This document shows positions 1 to 7,977 of a stretch of 33,744 bases of DNA, one piece after another. The stretch's first letter is position 1; the number at the start of each line of letters is the position of its first letter. This DNA comes from Muribaculaceae bacterium (lineage in GTDB: Bacteria > Bacteroidota > Bacteroidia > Bacteroidales > Muribaculaceae), in the NCBI GenBank assembly GCA_029058745.1, contig JAIDXM010000028.1, forward strand, positions 1 through 33,744. The letters run 5' to 3'. Below the pieces are notes generated by a model. It searched no databases. It was given only the letters and a program-made list of their open reading frames with translations, and had not been told where the DNA came from. The position numbers and the translations under genes are program-made.

Positions 1-10
1 TTACCAAAAG

Positions 11-47
11 AATAGGCAACTTTTTCAAGCTGCCTATTCAACTTTTT
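11..47 (+). terminator. Hairpin followed by T-tract near the left edge
   Basis: Eight bases at 11-18 pair perfectly with 31-38, and the stem can be extended past one mismatch. A run of six T follows at 42-47. On the plus strand this looks like an intrinsic terminator for a gene lying left of the window. It also sits just beyond the stop codon of the leftward transposase remnant, so it could instead belong to the end of the insertion sequence. Confidence 0.35.
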
Positions 48-85
48 TATAGCATTTCTTATCCCGAACTCGCGTTAAATAGTTT

Positions 86-412
86 TTAAAGTTCGACGTG
101 ATTAAGCAACAGCTTGAGTGTAGTAAAATCAATCATCTCCTCTGCGGATTCATTGGTTATTTCATAGTTTCGTGCAAGCCTACGGAATCCATCCAACCAG
201 GCGAAAGTGCGTTCCACCGCCCAGCGAATCGGTTTTGGTGTGAATCCGTTTGTTCCGTTGGGTGTTGAACAGACCTCGTTGTCGATATTGAAATGACGCT
301 TTATATTCTCAATAAGCTCACCGCGATATCCGCGGTCAACAAGTCCTTTCCTGACCGAAGGCCACGCATCGGACACTTGTTCACACACCGGAGATGCAAG
401 TCGGGAATCATA
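86..412 (-). pseudogene. IS5-family transposase, C-terminal remnant
   Basis: The minus-strand frame reads through DRGYRGELIE and then WAVERTFAWLDGFRRLARNYE. These are typical of the last third of IS5-type DDE transposases, where the glutamate of WAVERTF is the catalytic E. Only about 108 residues match this pattern. The first DDE aspartate and the N-terminal half are absent. The open frame continues to a methionine at 523, but that upstream stretch is antisense to a well-formed plus-strand reading frame and does not look like transposase, so I place the break near 405-418. The remnant is likely inactive. The exact right junction is an estimate, and no terminal inverted repeats could be defined. 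Confidence 0.6.
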
Positions 413-532
413 TATGCCGGCACTGCTGACGTGTCTTCCGAGGAGGAAGCCGTGGCAGGTTTCAACGCCTATATCGAGAACTACAAGAAATGCCTTCCCA
501 TTGAGGAATCCGCAGTGGCCCACAAAGCCTGA
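412..532 (+). pseudogene. 3' end of an unidentified gene cut by the IS remnant
   Basis: From about 412 the plus strand encodes roughly 39 residues ending in ...AYIENYKKCLPIEESAVAHKA and a TGA stop at 530-532. The codon usage (GCC, GTG, AAG, ATC, GAG) resembles the housekeeping genes further right. A proper terminator hairpin follows 48 bases after the stop. This supports it as the surviving tail of a real gene whose 5' part was lost when the transposase fragment was joined to it. I do not recognise the protein. The alternative is that it is antisense noise of the transposase frame, but transposase motifs are missing from this part. Confidence 0.4.
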
Positions 533-580
533 CTCTTAGATTGCCATGATATGCATATCCGGCAATTGATTTCAGACATG

Positions 581-615
581 GAAAAGTCGCCTCATATTTT
601 ACGAGGCGGCTTTTC
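581..615 (+). terminator. Intrinsic terminator
   Basis: Thirteen bases at 581-593 pair with 603-615, with one G-U pair and a nine-base loop. The A4 and T4 ends lie inside the stem, so it can act in both directions. It lies downstream of the truncated plus-strand gene that ends at 532 and isolates it from the arginine operon leader. Confidence 0.7.
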
Positions 616-741
616 TATGATCGCCATATGAGATGTCGTTTTTTTATGGTAGGGGGTGGTTGGATTGTGGCAAAGTGTCAGTTAGTGAAGAAGAGTTGCA
701 TTATTATTGGAATTTGTATGGGGGATGTCAATTATTTTTTG

Positions 742-749
742 TAATTTTG
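742..749 (+). promoter_or_regulatory. Candidate -7 box for the arg operon
   Basis: TAATTTTG matches the Bacteroides TAnnTTTG element. The nearest TTTG (713-716) lies 25 bases upstream, longer than the usual 19-21, so the match is incomplete. If used, transcription would begin near 754 and give a leader of about 165 bases before the GNAT gene. The 616-919 interval holds no convincing longer gene. Confidence 0.35.
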
Positions 750-768
750 ACGGCTTTTTACAGGCAAC

Positions 769-785
769 TCATATAATCTATATGA
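769..785. promoter_or_regulatory. 17-bp perfect palindrome, candidate operator
   Basis: TCATATA-ATC-TATATGA is a perfect inverted repeat with seven-base arms and a three-base centre. It sits about 15-30 bases downstream of the candidate arg transcription start, a position suited to a repressor. Length and AT-richness are in the range of ArgR boxes, but it does not match the enteric consensus closely and no argR gene is in the window. Confidence 0.4.
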
Positions 786-872
786 TTCAGGGTATATGTC
801 CGGGACTTTATCGAGGTATGATTGTTTATACAAAGTATAGCCCCTTGGAGAGCGACCCTGATTCAATTTTTT
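783..872 (+). promoter_or_regulatory. Arg leader: long-range stem with U-run and a 30-codon ORF
   Basis: Bases 783-793 pair with 855-865 (seven pairs, one mismatch, three pairs), and six T follow at 867-872, so the shape resembles a terminator with a large 61-base loop. A reading frame of 30 codons (ATG 782-784, TGA 872-874) spans the whole structure and stops directly after the U-run. It has only one Arg codon, so it is not a classical arginine leader peptide. It may be a regulatory leader for the arg operon or a chance fold. Confidence 0.35.
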
Positions 873-919
873 GATTCTGTGGGTATATTATTAACAATTT
901 AATTCGGAAACTTTTCAAA

Positions 920-1549
920 ATGGACATCAAAGACATCACAGTCAAGTTTGCCGAACCCGAGCAGGCCAAATATGCCGAGCTGATAGTGCGGCTCATCTAT
1001 GAGTCGGCGTTGCAGCGAGGCACGGGAATAGCCAAGCGCACACCGGAGTATATCGCTCAGAAAATCAACAGCGGTAAGAGCGTTGTGGCGCTTCATGGCG
1101 ACAGACTTGTCGGGTTCAGCTATATCGAGAGCTGGGGTCATGGAGATTTTGTAGCGACCTCCGGATTGATTGTCGACCCAGAATACCGCCATCTTGGCCT
1201 TGCCGGCGCCATCAAGGCGAAAACTTTCGAGCTGGCTCGACTTCGATTTCCGTTCGCTAAATTATTTTCCATCACGACTTCGCTCCCGGTAATGAAGCTA
1301 AATTCGCGTATGGGTTACAAACCAGTCACATTCTCGGAGTTAACCGACGATGAGGAATTCTGGCGAGGATGCGAAGGTTGCAAGAATTACGACATCCTTC
1401 AGCGCAACAACCGCAAGATGTGTCTGTGCACGGGGATGCTTTTCGACCCCAAGCAACCTCTCGCGGAGAAAGATCGTCCCAATCCCTACGTCATGAAACT
1501 GAAAAACAGCATCAATAAGGTGCTTCATCTGAAAAGGGTTGAACGATAA
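920..1549 (+). CDS. GNAT acetyltransferase, candidate N-acylglutamate synthase
   Basis: This is a 209-residue protein with a GNAT acyl-CoA binding core. Residues 81-99 (SGLIVDPEYRHLGLAGAIK) carry the RxxGxA pyrophosphate loop, and 121-134 resemble the C-terminal GNAT part. A cysteine cluster, C151-x2-C154 and C168-x-C170, suggests a bound metal. It is the first gene of an operon that encodes every other arginine enzyme, and no argA or argJ is seen. By elimination it is the best candidate for the first step, acyl transfer from acetyl-CoA or succinyl-CoA to glutamate. A similar gene beside argG is known in Bacteroides. The role is inferred from context; acyl donor and activity are not visible in sequence. 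Confidence 0.75.
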   Translation: MDIKDITVKFAEPEQAKYAELIVRLIYESALQRGTGIAKRTPEYIAQKINSGKSVVALHGDRLVGFSYIESWGHGDFVATSGLIVDPEYRHLGLAGAIKAKTFELARLRFPFAKLFSITTSLPVMKLNSRMGYKPVTFSELTDDEEFWRGCEGCKNYDILQRNNRKMCLCTGMLFDPKQPLAEKDRPNPYVMKLKNSINKVLHLKRVER

Positions 1550-1623
1550 CGTCGCTCAATCGCGCCTGAAGAGTCGGGTGCGATGCGCGACATAGTATCC
1601 ATCATAAGAAATCGAAATCAAAA

Positions 1624-2844
1624 ATGACAGACAAGACAAATAAGAAGAAGGTGCTCCTCGCGTTTTCGGGAGGCCTTGACACATCGTTCGCGGTGAAATA
1701 TCTATCAGAGGACCTCGGATATGAGGTGCACACCGCAATAGCCAATACCGGCGGATTCACAGATGAGGAACTCAAGGTGATTGCCGACAAGTCGAAGCGT
1801 CTCGGGGCCGCCTCCCATGCCACTCTCGACATCACTCAGGAGTATTACGACAAGAGCATAAAATATATGGTGGCGGGGAATGTGCTCCGCAACGGCACTT
1901 ACCCCATCTCCGTAAGTTCGGAACGTATCTTCCAGGCAATCGCCACCATAGAATACGCCAAGAAAATAGGGGCCGACGCCATCGCGCATGGCTCTACGGG
2001 AGCCGGCAACGACCAGGTGCGCTTCGACCTCACATTCCAGATTCTCGCACCAAATATCGAGATTATCACACCGACCCGCGACCTCACACTCACACGTGAA
2101 TATGAGATAGATTATCTTAAGAAACATGGGTATGAGGCGGATTTCAAGAAACTCGAATACTCAATCAACAAAGGTCTCTGGGGCACATCGATAGGGGGTA
2201 AGGAAACCCTCCATTCCGAGCAGACACTCCCGGAAGAGGCTTATCCCTCGCAGGTGACGGCCACGGAGCCTGAGAAGCTGACCATATCTTTCGAGGAAGG
2301 GGAGATTTCCGCAGTGAACGGGAAGCCGTTCACCGACAAGGTCGAGGCTATCCGCGAGGTGGAGAGAATCGGCTCTCGTTTCGGAATCGGACGTGACATG
2401 CATATCGGCGACACCATCATCGGCATAAAGGGGAGAGTGGGATTTGAGGCCGCCGGCCCGATCCTTATAATAGCCGCCCATAAGATGCTTGAGAAGCACA
2501 CTCTCACCAAGTGGCAGCAGTATTGGAAAGACCAGGTGGGGACATGGTACGGGATGTTCCTCCATGAGGCCCAGTATCTTGAACCAGTGATGCGCGACAT
2601 CGAGAAGATGCTTGAGAGTTCTCAGCGCAATGTCACCGGCACTGTGGAATTGTTGCTGCGTCCTTACTCCTATACGCTTGTGGGCGTTGATTCACCGTTC
2701 GACCTTATGAAGACTGATTTCGGTGAGTACGGAGAAGTCAACAAGGCCTGGACAGCCGACGACGTGAAAGGATTCACCAAGATTCTCGGCAACCAGATGA
2801 AGATTTATCACAACAACCAGGTGAAAAACGGCAAAGCCGAGTAA
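1624..2844 (+). CDS. argG: Argininosuccinate synthase
   Basis: This cytosolic enzyme of 406 residues joins citrulline and aspartate with ATP to give argininosuccinate, the seventh step of arginine synthesis. The ATP pyrophosphatase loop SGGLDTS lies at residues 15-21, as expected for the family, and the length is normal. The ATG at 1624 gives an N-terminus just before the nucleotide loop. It follows the GNAT gene by 74 bases, a gap that can form a short tcgcgc/gcgcga hairpin, and it precedes argC by only 12 bases. No missing key residue was noticed. Confidence 0.95.
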   Translation: MTDKTNKKKVLLAFSGGLDTSFAVKYLSEDLGYEVHTAIANTGGFTDEELKVIADKSKRLGAASHATLDITQEYYDKSIKYMVAGNVLRNGTYPISVSSERIFQAIATIEYAKKIGADAIAHGSTGAGNDQVRFDLTFQILAPNIEIITPTRDLTLTREYEIDYLKKHGYEADFKKLEYSINKGLWGTSIGGKETLHSEQTLPEEAYPSQVTATEPEKLTISFEEGEISAVNGKPFTDKVEAIREVERIGSRFGIGRDMHIGDTIIGIKGRVGFEAAGPILIIAAHKMLEKHTLTKWQQYWKDQVGTWYGMFLHEAQYLEPVMRDIEKMLESSQRNVTGTVELLLRPYSYTLVGVDSPFDLMKTDFGEYGEVNKAWTADDVKGFTKILGNQMKIYHNNQVKNGKAE

Positions 2845-2856
2845 TCAGAGGAGAGC

Positions 2857-3825
2857 GTGAAAAAAATAGGTATTATCGGAGGCGCCGGCTATACAGCCGG
2901 CGAACTCCTTCGCCTGCTCATCAACCATCCGGAGGTGAGTGTGGCATTCGTGCATTCCACGAGCAATGCCGGAGAACCTGTGACCAGTGTGCATGGCGGA
3001 CTCCTTGGAGAGACGGATATTGTGTTTTCCGACACCCATCCACTTGAGGACATAGACATCCTTTTCCTATGCTCCGCCCATGGCCACAGCAAAAAATTCT
3101 GGGAAGAGAACAGTCGTCCTTCCGGGTTGAAGGTGATAGACCTTGCCCAGGATTTCCGTGATGAAAGCGACGGATATGTGTATGGACTTCCGGAGATGAA
3201 CCGCGAGCGTATCGCGGCGGCCGACTCCGTGGCCAATCCGGGATGCTTCGCGACAGCGTTGCAGTTATCGCTTCTTCCGCTTGCCGCCGCAGGTCTCTTG
3301 CCCGAAGACGGGGAGATAAACATCACTGCCCTGACGGGGTCAACAGGAGCGGGTGTCAAGCCCGGAGCCACTACACATTTCAGCTGGCGCAATGATAATG
3401 TCTCAGTCTATAAGGCGTTCACCCATCAACATCTCATAGAGATAGGGGCGACGCTCGCCAAGCTCCAGCCCGGCCATACGGCAAAAATCAATTTCATACC
3501 TATGAGAGGAGATTTCGCGAGAGGCATCTTCGCGGTGACCCATCTTGACTGTCCCCTTTCAGAGGAGGAGGCGGTGAAGCTCTATAAGGATTTCTATAAG
3601 GATGCACCGTTTACCGTAGTTAGCGACCGGGCTGTGGATCTCAAACAGGCCGTCAACACCAATAAGGCGGTGATTCATGTGGAGAAGCATGGCGACAAAC
3701 TCCTTGTCACCACAGCTGAAGACAATCTGTTGAAGGGTGCATCCGGGCAGGCGGTACAGAACATGAACATAATGCTTGGCATAGATGAGAGGTGTGGCCT
3801 GCGTCTGAAACCTTCCGCATTCTGA
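2857..3825 (+). CDS. argC: N-acetyl-gamma-glutamyl-phosphate reductase
   Basis: NADPH-dependent reduction of the acylglutamyl phosphate to the semialdehyde, third step of the pathway. The 322-residue protein starts at a GTG (2857). The N-terminus MKKIGIIGGAGYTAGELLRLL is the standard Rossmann start of ArgC, so this rare start is required. An AGGAG lies three bases upstream. The catalytic cysteine is C130 in VANPGCFATAL. It follows argG by 12 bases. The Bacteroides pathway probably uses succinylated rather than acetylated intermediates, which this enzyme would have to accept. Confidence 0.95.
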   Translation: MKKIGIIGGAGYTAGELLRLLINHPEVSVAFVHSTSNAGEPVTSVHGGLLGETDIVFSDTHPLEDIDILFLCSAHGHSKKFWEENSRPSGLKVIDLAQDFRDESDGYVYGLPEMNRERIAAADSVANPGCFATALQLSLLPLAAAGLLPEDGEINITALTGSTGAGVKPGATTHFSWRNDNVSVYKAFTHQHLIEIGATLAKLQPGHTAKINFIPMRGDFARGIFAVTHLDCPLSEEEAVKLYKDFYKDAPFTVVSDRAVDLKQAVNTNKAVIHVEKHGDKLLVTTAEDNLLKGASGQAVQNMNIMLGIDERCGLRLKPSAF

Positions 3826-3905
3826 CGCAAGAGGCGAGTGACATCCTGGGATTCCCGGCCAATGCCGTGTCTCCAAAGTTACAATATTCCTAAAAAAGAT
3901 TTGCT

Positions 3906-5033
3906 GTGAATCTATTCGACGTTTATTCATTATACGATATAGAGCCTGTGAGGGGTAAAGGCTCGCATGTCTATACCGAAGACGGTACGGACTATCTCGA
4001 CCTGTATGGCGGCCATGCCGTCATCTCGATAGGTCATGCCCATCCTGATTATGTAAAGGCGGTGTCTGAGCAGGTGGCAAAGCTCGGATTCTATTCGAAT
4101 TCAGTTCAGAACACCCTTCAGACAACTCTTGCCGAGAAGCTTGGCAAGGCAAGCGGCTATCCCGACTATTCATTGTTCCTCTGCAATTCAGGAGCGGAGG
4201 CCAACGAGAATGCCATCAAGCTTGCGTCGTTCACTACCGGTCGGGCCAAGGTGCTGGCGTTCGGCAAGGCTTTCCACGGAAGGACATCCGGGGCCGTGGC
4301 GATGACCGACAATCCTGCGATACGCTCACCGTTCAATGAGACCTCCAATGTGACGTTTGTTCCGTTGAATGATATAGATGCGGCGGATGCGGCCCTCTCC
4401 ACGGGAGAATATGCGGCCGCCATAGTGGAAGGCATCCAGGGCGTGTCAGGTATCCATGAGCCTACCGGGCAGTTTCTCAATGCACTCGCCGAGGTTTGCA
4501 AGAAGACGGGAACGCTTCTGATTCTTGACGAGATACAGTCCGGCTATGGAAGAAGCGGAAAGTTCTTTGCCCATCAGTATTCCGGCATACGCCCTGACAT
4601 CATAACATGTGCCAAAGGGATTGCCAACGGTTTCCCGGCGGCCGCATTGTTGATTTCTCCGGAGATACCGGCCAAGAAGGGTATGCTCGGCACCACCTTC
4701 GGCGGCAATCATCTCGCGTGTGCGGCGGCGATAGCGGTGCTTGATGTCATGGAGAAAGAGAACCTGGTAAATAATGCCGCAGAGGTAGGGGAGTATCTTA
4801 TTGAGGAACTCAAGAAGATACCCGCAGTAAAAGATGTGCGCGGACGTGGACTCATGATCGGTCTTGAAGTGGAGGGGTTCACAGGGTCTGAACTGCGTAA
4901 GAAGCTTCTTTTCGAGCATCATATCTTCACCGGAGGCGCCGGACAATACACGGTGCGTCTTCTCCCGGCATTGTCTCTTTCAAAAGAAGAGGCCGACTAT
5001 TTCCTTGACGAATTCAAAAAAGCGATACAATAA
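3906..5033 (+). CDS. argD: N-acylornithine aminotransferase
   Basis: A class III PLP aminotransferase of 375 residues that converts the acylglutamate semialdehyde to N-acylornithine using glutamate. LILDEIQSGYGRSGKF carries the PLP aspartate D208, and CAKGIANGFP carries the Schiff-base lysine K237. The start is GTG at 3906. An in-frame stop lies close upstream, and the N-terminus MNLFDVYSLYDIEPV fits Bacteroidales ArgD. There are 80 untranslated bases between argC and this gene, the second-largest gap in the operon, and a short cggc/gccg hairpin is possible there. It ends seven bases before argF'. Confidence 0.93.
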   Translation: MNLFDVYSLYDIEPVRGKGSHVYTEDGTDYLDLYGGHAVISIGHAHPDYVKAVSEQVAKLGFYSNSVQNTLQTTLAEKLGKASGYPDYSLFLCNSGAEANENAIKLASFTTGRAKVLAFGKAFHGRTSGAVAMTDNPAIRSPFNETSNVTFVPLNDIDAADAALSTGEYAAAIVEGIQGVSGIHEPTGQFLNALAEVCKKTGTLLILDEIQSGYGRSGKFFAHQYSGIRPDIITCAKGIANGFPAAALLISPEIPAKKGMLGTTFGGNHLACAAAIAVLDVMEKENLVNNAAEVGEYLIEELKKIPAVKDVRGRGLMIGLEVEGFTGSELRKKLLFEHHIFTGGAGQYTVRLLPALSLSKEEADYFLDEFKKAIQ

Positions 5034-5040
5034 CAGGATT

Positions 5041-5994
5041 ATGAAAAAATTCACGTGTGTGGCGGATATTGGTCCCCTCGACAAGGCTCTTGCCGAGGCC
5101 GCCGCGATAAAGAAAGACCGTTTTGCCTTTTCCGGACTCGGACGCAACAAGACCTTGATGATGATTTTCTTCAATTCGTCGTTGCGCACGCGCCTATCTA
5201 CCCAGAAGGCGGCCATGAATCTTGGAATGAACGTCATAGTGCTTGACGTGAACCAGGGAGCATGGAAACTTGAGACGGAACGTGGCGTGATTATGGATGG
5301 CGACAAGGCTGAGCATCTTCTGGAGGCGATACCGGTGATGGGGTGTTATTGCGACATCATCGGGGTAAGGTCGTTTGCGGGACTCAAAGATAAGGCCGAG
5401 GACTATGAGGAAAGGGTAATCGAGCAGTTCATAAAGTATTCCGGACGTCCGGTTTTCAGCATGGAAGCCGCCACCCGTCACCCCTTGCAGAGCTACGCCG
5501 ACCTTATCACAATCGAGGAGTTCAAGACCAAGCCCCGTCCGAAAGTGGTGATGACCTGGGCGCCTCATCCCAAGGCGCTTCCGCAGGCTGTGCCTAATTC
5601 ATTCGCGGAGTGGATGAACGCCACGGATTATGATTTTGTGATAACCCATCCTCATGGGTATGAACTCGACCCGCGTTTCACGGGGAACGCAAGGATTGAG
5701 TATGACCAGAGGAAGGCATTCGAAGGCGCCGATTTCATATACGCGAAGAACTGGTCGGCATATGCCGACCCCAATTATGGCAAGGTGCTCTCCACCGACC
5801 GTGACTGGACAGTTGACACCGACAAGATGGCCCTGACCGACAACGCTTTCTTCATGCATTGTCTTCCTGTGAGACGAAATATGATAGTCACAGACGATGT
5901 AATAGAGTCAGACCGCAGCATCGTGATACCCGAGGCTGCCAACCGTGAGATTTCGGCTCAGGCGGTGCTTAAACGAATGCTTGAGGACTTATGA
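5041..5994 (+). CDS. argF': N-succinylornithine/N-acetylornithine carbamoyltransferase
   Basis: This 317-residue enzyme transfers the carbamoyl group from carbamoyl phosphate to N-acylornithine, giving N-acylcitrulline. It resembles the Bacteroides fragilis N-succinylornithine transcarbamylase almost end to end. The carbamoyl phosphate motif SSLRTR is at 46-51, the W75 region is conserved, HPLQ is at 147-150 and HCLP at 273-276. The frame stays open upstream to 4864, but that part lies inside argD. The ATG at 5041 gives the family N-terminus MKKFTCV. Residue 90, the known substrate switch (Pro in the B. fragilis enzyme, Glu in the Xanthomonas acetyl-specific enzyme, both from memory), is Ala here (codon 5308-5310). 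The stop overlaps the argB ATG (ATGA). Confidence 0.93.
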   Translation: MKKFTCVADIGPLDKALAEAAAIKKDRFAFSGLGRNKTLMMIFFNSSLRTRLSTQKAAMNLGMNVIVLDVNQGAWKLETERGVIMDGDKAEHLLEAIPVMGCYCDIIGVRSFAGLKDKAEDYEERVIEQFIKYSGRPVFSMEAATRHPLQSYADLITIEEFKTKPRPKVVMTWAPHPKALPQAVPNSFAEWMNATDYDFVITHPHGYELDPRFTGNARIEYDQRKAFEGADFIYAKNWSAYADPNYGKVLSTDRDWTVDTDKMALTDNAFFMHCLPVRRNMIVTDDVIESDRSIVIPEAANREISAQAVLKRMLEDL

Positions 5995-6815
5995 TTATGG
6001 AGGTGGCGAATGGAGCCGTCAACGACGGCAATGTGAAGGGAGTTGTAAACGTTGTCAAAATCGGAGGCAATATCATAGACAATCCCGAAGCCTTGGAATC
6101 TTTCCTGAGAGATTTCGCCGCTATGCCCGGAAGGAAAGTGCTTGTGCATGGCGGAGGGAAGGAGGCCACAAGGATGAGCGAGAGCATGGGTATAAAAGCC
6201 AACATGATAGAGGGCAGGAGGGTTACTGACCGACAGACACTCGACATCGTGACCATGGTATATGCCGGACTCATAAACAAGCGTATAGTGGCCTTGCTTC
6301 AGAAATTCGGGTGTGACGCGGTAGGGCTGACAGGAGCCGACGGGAATGTGATACCGGCCACCCGGCGTCCCGCGACTCCTGTGGATTACGGATTTGTCGG
6401 AGACATAGATTCTGACGACGTGAACGCAGAGTTTATGAAAGTGTTGCTCGACAACGGGAGTGTGCCGGTGTTCTGTGCCATATGTCATGACAAAAATGGG
6501 ACACTCCTGAATTGCAATGCAGACTCGGTTGCTGGAGCAGTGGCGCTCGGGGTATCTCGCATAGGCACTTCGCGGCTCACCTTCTGTTTTGAGAAGCCCG
6601 GGGTGATGGCGGATGTCGATGATGAGAATTCCGTGATTCCGCTTGTGACGGCAGACTCTTTCGCACGTCTCAAAAAGGAAGGCATAGTGGCCAAAGGAAT
6701 GATACCTAAGTTGCAGAATGCCCTGGCATCGGCAGAGAACGGTGTCAGCGAAGTCAGAATCTGTAAGGCTGAGGCGTTGCTTGGCGACGGAGGCACTCTG
6801 ATTCGCGTCAAATGA
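5991..6815 (+). CDS. argB: Acetylglutamate kinase
   Basis: Amino acid kinase family protein of 274 residues that phosphorylates the N-acylglutamate gamma-carboxylate, the second step. KIGGN (23-27) and the HGGGKEATRMSE stretch (53-64) form the ATP and substrate loops, followed by RRVTD and GLTGADGNVI. The ATG at 5991 overlaps the argF' stop by four bases, so translation is probably coupled. A second in-frame ATG lies six bases later. About 18 residues precede the first beta strand, slightly more than in the Bacteroides enzyme I recall, so the later start or an N-terminal extension is possible. Feedback control by arginine cannot be read from the sequence. Confidence 0.92.
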   Translation: MIMEVANGAVNDGNVKGVVNVVKIGGNIIDNPEALESFLRDFAAMPGRKVLVHGGGKEATRMSESMGIKANMIEGRRVTDRQTLDIVTMVYAGLINKRIVALLQKFGCDAVGLTGADGNVIPATRRPATPVDYGFVGDIDSDDVNAEFMKVLLDNGSVPVFCAICHDKNGTLLNCNADSVAGAVALGVSRIGTSRLTFCFEKPGVMADVDDENSVIPLVTADSFARLKKEGIVAKGMIPKLQNALASAENGVSEVRICKAEALLGDGGTLIRVK

Positions 6816-6839
6816 CCGGATTAACTTCAGAAAGAAGAT

Positions 6840-7934
6840 ATGGGACGATTTCCGAAACATACTATGCTCGATGAGGCTGTGGCACTGCTCCAGTCGCTGG
6901 TGAGAGTCCCGTCGTTTTCACGGGAAGAGTCGGACACCGCCGATGTGTGGGAGAACTGGTTGAGAAACAAGGGTGTGGAGAATGTGGAGAGGCTATACAA
7001 CAATGTGTTTGCATTAGTGGGAGAATATGACCCTGGCAAACCGTTGCTGATGCTTAATTCCCATCATGACACCGTGCGACCGGCATCCTCATATACCCGA
7101 GATCCGTTCAGTCCTGATGTCGAGGACGGGAAGATATATGGACTCGGAAGCAATGACGCGGGGGCTTCCGGAGTGGCCTTGGCTTCCGCATTCCTCTTGC
7201 TCAAAGAGCGTCGTGACCTTCCTGTGAATCTGCTGTTGGCGATTACGGCGGCAGAGGAGGTGATGGGAGAGTTCGGGATGAGAGCGTTCCTTCCGCATCT
7301 CGCGGAGAGAGGACTTACTCCAGACATGGTGATTGTAGGGGAGCCTACAGGGATGCAGGCGGCGATAGCCGAACGAGGGCTCCTTGTGCTTGACGGCACG
7401 ACTGAAGGGAAGTCAGGACACGCCGCGCGCGATGAAGGAGTCAACGCCATATACAGGGCAATGGAAGACATCGTTTCTTTGAGGAATTTCGCACCCGGAA
7501 AGGTCAGCGAGACACTTGGCCCCATAAAGGTGAGTGTGACAGTAATCAATGGAGGTACCCAGCATAATGTAGTCCCTGACAAGTGCGGATATGTGGTGGA
7601 TGTCCGCACCACCGATGCTTACACTAATGAGGAAACCGTGGAATTGCTTAGAAAAGATGTGAGGTGGAGCGTTCTTGAACCGCGCTCCACAAGGATACAT
7701 GCCTCTGTGATTCCGTTGTCGCATCCTCTTGTGAGGAGTGCGTCGTCGCTTGGACTTGAGCCATTCGTGTCGCCCACCACTTCCGACATGGCTCTGATGC
7801 ATGGCATCCCGTCCCTTAAGATAGGCCCCGGACAGTCATCGCGTTCGCATACAGCCGACGAATATGTCATGGTCGAAGAACTGAACGATGCCCTCCATCT
7901 ATATCCAAAGATTATAGAGGGAATTGAATTATAA
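6840..7934 (+). CDS. argE: N-acylornithine/N-acylcitrulline deacylase, M20 family
   Basis: A zinc-dependent M20 peptidase-family amidohydrolase of 364 residues. The metal site is visible in NSHHDTVRP (H75-x-D77), D106 in GSNDAGASG, and the catalytic/metal pair E139-E140 in TAAEE. A lid domain follows, with GHAAR and the GGTQHNVVP motif. In a pathway with an acylcitrulline intermediate, this enzyme should remove the succinyl or acetyl group from acylcitrulline, yielding citrulline for ArgG. It starts 24 bases after argB with AAAGAAG upstream. Another in-frame ATG lies 24 bases downstream. Position in the arg operon makes this role more likely than the related dapE. Confidence 0.88.
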   Translation: MGRFPKHTMLDEAVALLQSLVRVPSFSREESDTADVWENWLRNKGVENVERLYNNVFALVGEYDPGKPLLMLNSHHDTVRPASSYTRDPFSPDVEDGKIYGLGSNDAGASGVALASAFLLLKERRDLPVNLLLAITAAEEVMGEFGMRAFLPHLAERGLTPDMVIVGEPTGMQAAIAERGLLVLDGTTEGKSGHAARDEGVNAIYRAMEDIVSLRNFAPGKVSETLGPIKVSVTVINGGTQHNVVPDKCGYVVDVRTTDAYTNEETVELLRKDVRWSVLEPRSTRIHASVIPLSHPLVRSASSLGLEPFVSPTTSDMALMHGIPSLKIGPGQSSRSHTADEYVMVEELNDALHLYPKIIEGIEL

Positions 7935-7977
7935 CGAAAAGAATTAAAACATGGCCTGGTAGCGGCCAATAAATGAT

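Noticed and set aside
293..532. Plus-strand frame of 79 codons as a whole gene
   Set aside because: Its first half is the antisense of the transposase motifs; only the last 39 or so codons look like a real gene end.
4864..5040. Upstream extension of the argF' frame
   Set aside because: It lies inside argD in another frame, and the ATG at 5041 gives the family N-terminus.
5958..6860. Minus-strand frame of 300 codons opposite argB
   Set aside because: Antisense to a clear kinase gene, rich in His, Cys and Arg, as expected of a shadow frame.
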